NCBI GenBank assembly: GCA_030695565.1
Contig: JAUYRZ010000123.1
Span: forward strand, 1 to 64,000
Direction: 5' to 3'
Length of the DNA stretch: 64,000 bases
Source: Archangium sp.
Lineage (GTDB): Bacteria; Myxococcota; Myxococcia; Myxococcales; Myxococcaceae
Positions 34,523 through 41,293 of this stretch are shown here, in pieces. The number at the start of each line of letters is the position of its first letter. The stretch's first letter is position 1. The notes under the pieces were generated by a model. It saw nothing but the letters and a program-made list of their open reading frames with translations. It had not been told where the DNA came from and made no database searches. A program made the translations under genes and the position numbers.

Positions 34523-34991
34523 TCAGTTGTCGTGGCTCTCGTTCGAGGAGGCCATCAAGTACACCGAGTGCCGGCAGCTGAAGGCGTTCCTCGATCAAGT
34601 GGTGCTGCCCGAGATGGGCGACACCATGGTGATCGATCTTCGCAACGTGCCCAGCGTCGACAGCACGGGCCTGGGCTTGTTGGCGTCGATCGGTCGCTAC
34701 AGCTTGAATCACTTCAGCCGGCGCGCGGTGATTCTCTGCCCCGAGGGGCAGGTCTCGCAGACGCTCAAGGCCATGCAGTTCGACAAGCTCTTCACGTTGA
34801 CCGAGTCACTCGAGCAGCCCGACGAGTTGCCGCTGACGCACATCGATCCGCCGCTCAAGCCGGGTGAAGGCATGGCCGCGGTGATGTTGGGGGCGCACAA
34901 AGAATTGTCGGAGGTCGACGAGCGCAACCGCAACCGGTTCAGCGACGTGGTCGAGGTGTTGGAGCAGGCCGTCAGCAAGACCCGCCACTAA
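34503..34991 (+). CDS. STAS-domain anti-sigma-factor antagonist (RsbV/SpoIIAA-like)
   Basis: The protein has 162 residues, longer than the usual ~110. The STAS fold shows TMVIDLRNVPSVDSTGLGLL, where the Ser of DSTG is the residue phosphorylated by an RsbW-type kinase and dephosphorylated by a PP2C enzyme in partner switching. The ATG lies inside the phosphatase gene, with GAGGAGG six bases upstream. After the STAS fold, about 55 residues form a charged helical tail (HKELSEVDERNRNRFSDVVE, partly quoted). No RsbW kinase or sigma factor is next to it. Its stop abuts the convergent glycosyltransferase gene. Confidence 0.88.
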   Translation: MRYGHRDQLSWLSFEEAIKYTECRQLKAFLDQVVLPEMGDTMVIDLRNVPSVDSTGLGLLASIGRYSLNHFSRRAVILCPEGQVSQTLKAMQFDKLFTLTESLEQPDELPLTHIDPPLKPGEGMAAVMLGAHKELSEVDERNRNRFSDVVEVLEQAVSKTRH

Positions 34992-36070
34992 CGAAGCGCG
35001 GAGTAGAGGCTCGCGGTTTTCCGGGCGGCCCGGCTCCAGGAAAACGCAGCCGCACGAGCCCGGCCCTTGCCCGCCCAGGACGCCCGTTCGGTCGACGAGC
35101 TGAGCCACGTGTTGAGCAACTCTGCCAACCCGTCCACATCATCGGGCCCCACACGAGCCGCCCCGTCGCCGCACACTTCCGGCAACGAGCCCTCCGTCGA
35201 CACGATGGTCGGTACACCCAGCCGCATCGCCTCGAGGGGCGGCAAGCCGAACCCCTCGTAGCGCGAAGGAAACACGAAGACGCCCGCGCGCTTCATCAGC
35301 GCATAGAACACCGGGTCGGCGAGGTACCCGAGCATGCGCACGTCGACGCCCCGCTCCTTCACCCGCCGCAGCTCTTCTTCGATCGGCCCCGAGCCGAACC
35401 AGCGTTGCCCCGCGAGCACGAGCGTCACGCGTTTCCCGCCATCGTGCAGGCGCTCGACGGCGCGCAGCACCAGCTCCACGTTCTTCCGCGCGTCGAGTGC
35501 GCCTGCGTACAGTACCCACGGTGACTCGAGGCCGAGCGCATCGAGCCACTTCACGGTGGTGCTGTCGGGGGGCGCCACGCGCTCGACGTGATCCACGCCG
35601 TGATGCACCACGGTCAGCTTCCGCGCGTCGACGGCGAACCGTTCGAGCACGCTGGCGCGCGCGGTCTCGCTCACGCAGATGACCTGCTGCGCGACCTCGA
35701 GGCTGCGCGCGAGCCAGAGCCGGAACTGCCAGCGAAACCGCGCGGAGACCGTGTCGGGCAGGAGCAGCGGCACCAGGTCGTGCACCGTCAACACGTACGG
35801 CACGCCGCGGGTGCGTTTGAGCGGCAGGTTGAAGTTGGAGACCGCGTGGTACAGCGAGGGCGTTCGTTCGCTGAGCCAGCGGGGCAGGTGACCGAGCGTC
35901 CACCCGGTGCGGTTGAGATGACCGCGCGGCGCTTCACCGGTGTGCCGCGCACCCCACCGTTGCACCTCGAGGCCGGTCTCGCCGAGCGCGCGGTAGAGCT
36001 CACGCGTGTAGAGACCGATGCCGGTGATGGGCTCGTCCCAGAGGGTGGCATCGAAGGCGACGGGCGACAC
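34988..36070 (-). CDS. GT4-family glycosyltransferase
   Basis: The protein has about 360 residues. The GTG at 36070 is preferred: the ATG at 36115 lies in a family B repeat, and the preceding 15 codons are repeat-derived. The N-terminal Rossmann half begins SPVAFDATLWDEPITGIGLYTREL, and the donor half has VLYAGALDARKN, LAGQRWFGSGP, MLGYLADPVFYALMKRAGVFVFPSRYEGFGLPPLEAM with the E-x7-E motif of retaining GT4 enzymes. It probably adds a hexose in surface polysaccharide or glycolipid synthesis; donor and acceptor cannot be read from sequence. Confidence 0.88.
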   Translation of the reverse strand: MSPVAFDATLWDEPITGIGLYTRELYRALGETGLEVQRWGARHTGEAPRGHLNRTGWTLGHLPRWLSERTPSLYHAVSNFNLPLKRTRGVPYVLTVHDLVPLLLPDTVSARFRWQFRLWLARSLEVAQQVICVSETARASVLERFAVDARKLTVVHHGVDHVERVAPPDSTTVKWLDALGLESPWVLYAGALDARKNVELVLRAVERLHDGGKRVTLVLAGQRWFGSGPIEEELRRVKERGVDVRMLGYLADPVFYALMKRAGVFVFPSRYEGFGLPPLEAMRLGVPTIVSTEGSLPEVCGDGAARVGPDDVDGLAELLNTWLSSSTERASWAGKGRARAAAFSWSRAARKTASLYSALR

Positions 36071-36084
36071 GGCGCGTGGCTCGT

Positions 36085-36138
36085 ACCGTTCCTCCTGAGC
36101 GGAGTCGAGACCCACCGTTCATCCCGAGCAGGGGACCG
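36085..36138. repeat. Two abutting family B repeat copies
   Basis: ACCGTTCCTCCTGAGCGGAGTCGAG (36085-36109, not quoted in full as a motif) followed by CCACCGTTCATCCCGAGC. They fill the gap between two minus-strand genes and explain why the glycosyltransferase start was placed downstream. Confidence 0.55.
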
Positions 36139-36211
36139 TTTTCACCGGCGGTTCTCTCCGAAGGAACAGACGGTGATGGGCTGTTCTGAGGCAACTGGCC
36201 CTCGTCTCAAC

Positions 36212-37702
36212 TCACTTCACGTGAAATCGCTGCTTCACCCAGGCCGCTCCGTCCGCGCGGATCCGCACCAGCTGTGTCCACCCGCCGACCCAGACGTCTC
36301 CATTCGCCGGGTCGAGCAGCAGGTCGCGCATGTTCTCCAGCTCCGGCAGGTCGACGCGCTCGGGATCCTTGCCGTCGCGAATCAGCACCAGCCCCTGCGT
36401 GTAGTGCAGCAGCCACAACCGCTTCCGCTCGATGTCGTACGCCACGCCCGCACTCTTCTGCGCGAGGCCGGGCTGCTTCACGAAGCGGCCGTTCTCCCAC
36501 CTGAACGCGCCCGACTCGAAGTCTTCGACCCAGAGTGTGCCGCGTGAATCGACCCTGAACGCGCGTGGATCGCTGCCCGGGTACTGCGCTGACTTGAGCG
36601 TGAACGTCGCCGGGCCCGCGTGCAGCGCACTGAGGAAGTCGATCCAATACGCCTGTCCCTCGAAGAAGAACGCGTCGTAGGGATCTCCGCTCCATGGCGC
36701 GTTGACGGGCGCGAAGCGGTGACCTGCTTCGTCGTACTCGAAGGCCTTCTTCCCCAGCCGAACCCAGAGCTTCCCGTCCGGTCCCTCCATCGGCACGTAG
36801 TACTCCGACGAGCCCTTCTTCGAGCGCGGCAGGAACGAGGTGAACCTGGTGCCATCCCAGCGCACCACCTCGGCCTCACAGCCGAGCCACGCGGCGTTCT
36901 TCCACGTCAGACCACGGCAGATGAAGCCGGGCCGCTTCGCGATCGGCTTCTCCTGCGACGGATCCCACACCACCACGCCGCCTTGCGTGCCCACCACCAC
37001 CTGCGCGCCCAGCCGCGAGAGTGAGTAGGTCTGATTGAGCTGCTCCACCTCGACGCGCGAGGCGGCCTTCGAATCTGCGCAGGATTCTTCGTAGCCCGCG
37101 AGGTAGCCCTGCGCCGACTCCACCGCGCCTGCTCTCAGGTTGCGTTGGGCCGCGGGGAAACGTTTGAGCACGTCGTTGGGGAGGCGGAACACCTCACACC
37201 AATTGCCCGACATCGCCTTCTGCGCCTTCACCAGCGCGCGCGTGTACTGCACCGTGAAGTCTTCTTTGAGCGAGCCCGCTGCGCGGTCGAGCAGGAACAG
37301 GCCCGTCTTGCCCCACACGCCCGAAGCGCCCGGCCTGAGTGGCTTGAGGTCGAGGTAGTCAGCCATCGCCACCAGGTACCCAGCCACGAATTGCTGCGAA
37401 GGGCTGAGGTCCTTCACGTCGAGTTGCTCCGGCTTCACGTCGCGTTGTTGCGCGAGGTGTTCGAAGAAGCCGGTGGCGAAGTCGCCTTGCCAGCCGAGCG
37501 CGTTGGCGACCGCGAGCTTCTGATCATTGCTCGCGGTACTGGCGAGAAACTCGTACGCGACGGCGAGCTCGCCTTCTTTCGCGCGCTCCACCTGGGGCAC
37601 GTCGCCATACGCGGTGGCGAAGTCGGTCGACGTGAGCGGCGAATCAGCCAGCGCAAACGATGCGCTGAGTACGAGACCAAAGGAGAGCGCGCCACGGAAC
37701 AT
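36212..37702 (-). CDS. Secreted beta-propeller-like protein of unknown function
   Basis: The protein has 496 residues. The signal peptide is MFRGALSFGLVLSASFALAD. Residues 25-215 are helical, TPR-like or alpha-solenoid in character. The second half has repeated blades of the WVRLGKKAFEYD, WVEDFESGAFRWENGRF, WVGGWTQLVRI type, as in two-component-regulator propellers or Kelch-like folds. A few Cys residues may pair in the periplasm. There is no enzyme motif. It could be a periplasmic sensor or scaffold. It lies upstream of the GT4 gene in the same direction, but a repeat-filled gap separates them. Confidence 0.7.
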   Translation of the reverse strand: MFRGALSFGLVLSASFALADSPLTSTDFATAYGDVPQVERAKEGELAVAYEFLASTASNDQKLAVANALGWQGDFATGFFEHLAQQRDVKPEQLDVKDLSPSQQFVAGYLVAMADYLDLKPLRPGASGVWGKTGLFLLDRAAGSLKEDFTVQYTRALVKAQKAMSGNWCEVFRLPNDVLKRFPAAQRNLRAGAVESAQGYLAGYEESCADSKAASRVEVEQLNQTYSLSRLGAQVVVGTQGGVVVWDPSQEKPIAKRPGFICRGLTWKNAAWLGCEAEVVRWDGTRFTSFLPRSKKGSSEYYVPMEGPDGKLWVRLGKKAFEYDEAGHRFAPVNAPWSGDPYDAFFFEGQAYWIDFLSALHAGPATFTLKSAQYPGSDPRAFRVDSRGTLWVEDFESGAFRWENGRFVKQPGLAQKSAGVAYDIERKRLWLLHYTQGLVLIRDGKDPERVDLPELENMRDLLLDPANGDVWVGGWTQLVRIRADGAAWVKQRFHVK

Positions 37703-37772
37703 GGGGTGGGAGCAATGCTCACCTGCTCCCCCGTTGCAATGAAGAGTCGACCCCCGCTACTCACCGCGACCT

Positions 37773-38042
37773 ATGCGCTTCCTCGTGCAGCACCAGGGCG
37801 GCATCGATGAAGCGTTCGACGTGGACTACGCGACCAACCTCTCGCACAGCGGGTTGTTCATCTCGACGCACAAGGCGTTGACGCCGCAGTCGACGCTGCA
37901 CGTGCAGTTCGCACCGAAGAAAGACGCGCAGCTGGTGAGCGCCTTCTGTCTGGTCACCGACGTGAGCGCTGAGGGCGTGAACGCGCGCTTCGTTTCATTG
38001 GACGCCGAGTCGGAACGGTTGATCGCGCAAGCCCTGGCCTGA
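37773..38042 (+). CDS. Small PilZ-like protein
   Basis: The protein has 89 residues. It matches the myxobacterial short PilZ form (TIGR02266-type): MRFLVQHQGGIDEAFDVDYATNLSHSGLFI (quoted in part) and a final strand GVNARFVSLD. PilZ domains usually bind cyclic di-GMP through RxxxR and (D/N)xSxxG. Here NLSHSG is present, but the N-terminal RxxxR is missing, so nucleotide binding is doubtful and the protein may act as an adaptor. It is transcribed away from the propeller gene. Confidence 0.7.
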   Translation: MRFLVQHQGGIDEAFDVDYATNLSHSGLFISTHKALTPQSTLHVQFAPKKDAQLVSAFCLVTDVSAEGVNARFVSLDAESERLIAQALA

Positions 38043-38404
38043 CCCGCAGTCGTCAGGTGCGCGCCGGACTACCCGTTTACGCACCAACGCCGCGAGGAGC
38101 TCGGTGTGGGCCCCGCCGCTCGAATCGAGCGCTTCAAGCCAGTCGGTTCGGGCCTGGAAACCCCGGCGGCTGCGGCGTGCATCGAGGTAGGCGGTGCGTT
38201 TCGCTTCGGGCAGGCTCACCAGCGGGGGTCGGCGTCGCCGGGCTTCGAACAGTGGTGATGCCAAAGTCCAGGAGCGCACCAAGCGCACGCTCAGACAACG
38301 GCCGATCGAACGTCGGCGAAGCCCCGCGTGAACATCTCGGGAAGAGCACGTCGCTGCGACCAACGTGGCGACCCATGCACTCCACCGCTGCCCGGACGGC
38401 CGCT
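38043..38404. other. 362-bp gap between convergent genes, possible decayed gene
   Basis: Two minus-strand frames carry coding-like stretches that would join by a frameshift: PTFDRPLSERALGALLDFG in one, and PPLVSLPEAKRTAYLDARRS with DWLEALDSSGGAHTELLAA in the other. There is no start with a ribosome site and no recognised domain. It could be the 3' end of an old gene downstream of the beta-lactamase. Confidence 0.3.
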
Positions 38405-39343
38405 TCATCGAGCTCGGCTCCGCGCGGCGATTCGACCAACCTGGGCGAGGAGCTTCAGCGCTGCAGGGTCCATCGGTTCGACCCGCTGCGCTGGCTCGAA
38501 AAAGGCGGACACGATGAGCGGTGGACGACCCGCGGGGCCCCCAAATGCGAGGTCGACATAGGTCTGCCTGGTGTCGCTCACTCCGGTGCCCGTCTTGTCT
38601 CCAGACTCCCAGTCGTCCGGAAAGCCAGCGCGAACTCGCTGAGCGCCTGTGCGCACCTCCGTCATCCATGCCTTGAGCAGGGCGCGGTTCGAAGCCGAGA
38701 GCACGGCTCCGTGAACCAGCGCGGCCGTCGTCGTCGCCATGGCGGCAGGCGAGGTCGTGTCGAGATCGGTCCCTGGCGGCGGCTCGTTGAGCTCGGGCTC
38801 GTAGCGGTCGAGTCGGCTCACGTCGTCGCCGAGTGAGCGCCAGAACGCCGTCATCGCGGGGGGGCCGCCGAACCTTCGCAAGAGCACGTTGGCCGCAGTG
38901 TTGTCGCTCGTCACCAGTGTTGCCCGGGCAAGCGCTCGCACGTCGAGGCCCGTCGCGAGGTGGGCTGACGTGATTGGGCTCACTGGCAGCAGGTCGGTGT
39001 TCTGCCAGCGCAGCACCTCGTCGAGGTCGACCTCACGGGTCTGCGAGCGTGCGAGCAGCATCGCGGCCAGTGACAGCTTGAACGAACTGCACTGCGCGAA
39101 CCGCTCGTGCTCCCGCCAGCCGAAAGACCAACCAGTCGCGGTATCGAGAACACAGGCACCCAGGCGCCCCCGCGTCTCTTCCTCGAGCGACTGCAGCGCC
39201 ATCACCTTCCCATCGCGCGTGTGAATGGACTGGCGCCGAGAGCAGGCCGACATCGCCATCGACGTCAACGCGACGCACACCGCTCGCCGAGGCCAGGCGT
39301 AGGGTCGCCAACGCACATCCCCGAGAATTTCTTTGGAGCTCAT
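38405..39343 (-). CDS. Class A beta-lactamase, probable lipoprotein
   Basis: The protein has 312 residues. It hydrolyses beta-lactam rings in the periplasm. All class A motifs are present: S-x-x-K as SSFK (Ser86, Lys89), SDN (146-148), the omega-loop E-x-x-L-N as EPELN (Glu182, Asn186) and KTG (250-252). The N-terminus (WPRRAVCVALTSMAMSAC) has a twin Arg and a possible lipobox ending at Cys34. The Cys just before the active Ser has no partner at the position after KTGT, so the disulfide of class A carbapenemases is absent. AGGAGG eight bases upstream supports the ATG. It is transcribed divergently from an AmpR-like regulator, which implies induction by cell-wall fragments. Confidence 0.92.
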   Translation of the reverse strand: MSSKEILGDVRWRPYAWPRRAVCVALTSMAMSACSRRQSIHTRDGKVMALQSLEEETRGRLGACVLDTATGWSFGWREHERFAQCSSFKLSLAAMLLARSQTREVDLDEVLRWQNTDLLPVSPITSAHLATGLDVRALARATLVTSDNTAANVLLRRFGGPPAMTAFWRSLGDDVSRLDRYEPELNEPPPGTDLDTTSPAAMATTTAALVHGAVLSASNRALLKAWMTEVRTGAQRVRAGFPDDWESGDKTGTGVSDTRQTYVDLAFGGPAGRPPLIVSAFFEPAQRVEPMDPAALKLLAQVGRIAARSRAR

Positions 39344-39438
39344 CTCTCGTCCTCCTCGCCCTTCGTCAGTCGGTGTTCTTCGCTCGCCGTGCGAGTCACC
39401 GCCAACGAGAATTCGTGAAGGTCGTCGATAGGTAATCT
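39344..39438. promoter_or_regulatory. Divergent bla-ampR regulatory region
   Basis: This 95-bp gap should hold both promoters and the regulator's operator. A perfect inverted repeat CTCGC-CGT-GCGAG lies at 39383-39395. A second, ATAG-N5-CTAT, at 39428-39440 overlaps the regulator's start codon. No exact T-N11-A LysR box was found by eye. The role of either repeat is inferred from position only. Confidence 0.5.
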
Positions 39439-40365
39439 ATGGAGCGGGTCGTGGGGCTCTCGAACCTTTCGCTCAACGCCTTGCGTGCCTTCAGCGCGAG
39501 CGCGAAGCACCTGAGCTTCACGCGCGCCGCCGAAGACCTGTTCGTGACGCAGGCCGCGGTGAGCCAGCAGGTGAAAGGTCTCGAGGCCCAGCTCGGTGTC
39601 CAGCTCTTCCGTCGGAGCACACGGGGACTGGTGCTGACCGACGAAGGTGTCGCCCTTGCGCCAGCGCTCCACGATGCATTCGAGCGCCTCGAAAGAGCGG
39701 TGAGCTCGGTGCTTCATGGGGGCACACCCGAGGTGCTCACCATCGGGGTCGTCAGCAGTTTCGCGCTGGGCATCCTGCTGAGCCGGTTGAAGACCTTTCG
39801 TGCTCAGTACCCGCTGATCGACGTGCGCCTGCTCGTCAACAACAACAAGGTCGACCCTTTCGCCGAGAGCCTCGATGGCACGATTCGGTTTGGGGATGGC
39901 GCCTGGCGAGCGGAGCGTTCGGTCTTCCTGCAGGCGGCGGCGCTGTCTCCCGTCGCAACGGCGAGCATCGCTTCGAAGCTCAAGACCCCTCGTGACCTCG
40001 CGCGGTTTCAGCTCTTTCGCAGCTACCGTCTGGGTGACTGGCCAGCCTGGCTCGCCGCCGCACGGTGCCCCGACATCGTCGCCCGCGGTGTGGTGTTCGA
40101 TACCTCGCACGCGATGGTGCACGCAGCGCTGCAGGGTGAGGGGGTCGCGCTCGTACCGACGTCGATGTTCGCACCCGAACTCGGCTCCGGTCGATTGGTT
40201 CAGCCTTTCGCGCTCGAGGTCGACGTGGGCGGCTACTGGCTGACGCGCCTCAAGTCGAAGGTGCCAGGTTCGGCGTTCCTCGCCTTCGAAGAGTGGCTGC
40301 TCGAGGTCTGCGCCTGCTCAACGCCGAAGACCGCTCCCAGGGCGCCCCGCCGCTCGCACAGCTGA
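39439..40365 (+). CDS. ampR: AmpR-like LysR-family regulator of beta-lactamase
   Basis: The protein has 308 residues. The N-terminal helix-turn-helix reads LSFTRAAEDLFVTQAAVSQQVKGLEAQLG (quoted in part). The effector domain follows enterobacterial AmpR closely: NNNKVDPFAESLD, IRFGDGAW, RSYRLGDWPAWL, VFDTSHAMV, RLVQPFALE and GGYWLTRL. In AmpR, muropeptides and UDP-MurNAc-pentapeptide set repression or activation. The binding Asp (Asp139) and Tyr (Tyr266) are conserved here, but the hinge residues Gly-Thr (102-103 in AmpR) are Ser-Ser (106-107). Such regulators control a divergent beta-lactamase gene, exactly as seen here. The symbol reflects family and context. Confidence 0.9.
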   Translation: MERVVGLSNLSLNALRAFSASAKHLSFTRAAEDLFVTQAAVSQQVKGLEAQLGVQLFRRSTRGLVLTDEGVALAPALHDAFERLERAVSSVLHGGTPEVLTIGVVSSFALGILLSRLKTFRAQYPLIDVRLLVNNNKVDPFAESLDGTIRFGDGAWRAERSVFLQAAALSPVATASIASKLKTPRDLARFQLFRSYRLGDWPAWLAAARCPDIVARGVVFDTSHAMVHAALQGEGVALVPTSMFAPELGSGRLVQPFALEVDVGGYWLTRLKSKVPGSAFLAFEEWLLEVCACSTPKTAPRAPRRSHS

Positions 40366-40622
40366 ACTGGGGCTCGCCCCACATTTCGGCCCCAACAGGG
40401 GGCGTCACCGTGACACTCGGTCTGCGTGGTGCGCGCGCTCCGAGGCAAACGGTTCTCAGGCTTTGACGTCGCAGACAGTCGTCGCTTCGCGGTGCGCTTC
40501 CAAGTGGTGAAGAAGCCGAAGTTGCTCAAGCACCTCGAGGTGCGGCTGGTGAAGGCGGTGTGGCGCTGGCAACGCCGCGAGGCCCCACCTCACCTCGTTC
40601 CACGGGGGCTACGCCCAGCTGA

Positions 40623-41225
40623 TCAGCTCTCGAGGCGGCAGGTGCAGACGCCGACCCACGCGCCCGACTTGCCCCTGGCGACCGTGAAGATCAACTTGCT
40701 CACCTCGTCATCGGCGCACAACACGCCGCCGATCACCGTGCCGGTCTTCTCCAGCAGCCGGGCCGCTTTCCCGAGCGCCTTCTGCTCATCGGGCTCGAGG
40801 TACTCGTCGAGCCCCTCGAACTCCTCGTCGTCGAGGCCGGTCATCAGCTGCACCGTGGGCACGTTCTCTTCGCCCTCGGTGGGGCCGTAGTAGGTCGACA
40901 GTTTGCGCTGTTCGTCTCCGCCCACGGTGGCCAGCTCCTTCTGGCCGATGCCCAGCGCGCCGTAGAACGCGGCGTCGTCTTCGAGGTTCACTCCGGTCAT
41001 CACGCAGGGGAAATATTCGCAGTCGGCTTCACTGGAGTGCACCACCCCCTTGAGCGCCTCAGCCACCTGGGTGGCCTGCTCGAACTCCTTCACCGCGCTG
41101 GCATTTTCAGGCAGCGAGAACCGCTCGCTCAGGGCCTTCGCCACGCCGGGGAAGTCTTTCGAGATCGCCTTCCGCGCCTTGGGGGAGAGGTGCAACACGC
41201 ATTCGACACGCCGTTTGGTGGCCAT
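40623..41225 (-). CDS. Cytoplasmic protein of unknown function
   Basis: The protein has 200 residues. The start at 41225 is chosen because MATKRRVECVLHLSPKARK begins a well-composed protein, while the 25 upstream codons look non-coding. No signal peptide or membrane helix. The protein is acidic with two acidic clusters (DDEEFEGLDEYLEPDE and ADCEYFPC) and ends VGVCTCRLES. I do not recognise a family. It runs divergently from the double glycosyltransferase gene. The 257-bp stretch between it and ampR holds no convincing gene. Confidence 0.65.
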   Translation of the reverse strand: MATKRRVECVLHLSPKARKAISKDFPGVAKALSERFSLPENASAVKEFEQATQVAEALKGVVHSSEADCEYFPCVMTGVNLEDDAAFYGALGIGQKELATVGGDEQRKLSTYYGPTEGEENVPTVQLMTGLDDEEFEGLDEYLEPDEQKALGKAARLLEKTGTVIGGVLCADDEVSKLIFTVARGKSGAWVGVCTCRLES

Positions 41226-41293
41226 GGCGCATCTTGCCCGACTGGGGAATTTCCACCGCTGAAGGTGACGGTTTGAAGTACAGCCAAGGGGCC

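Noticed and set aside
40366-40622. Possible basic peptide gene (KKPKLLKHLEVRLVKAV) after ampR
   Set aside because: No ribosome site and the frame soon runs into the antisense of the 40623 gene; the composition is equally explained by chance.
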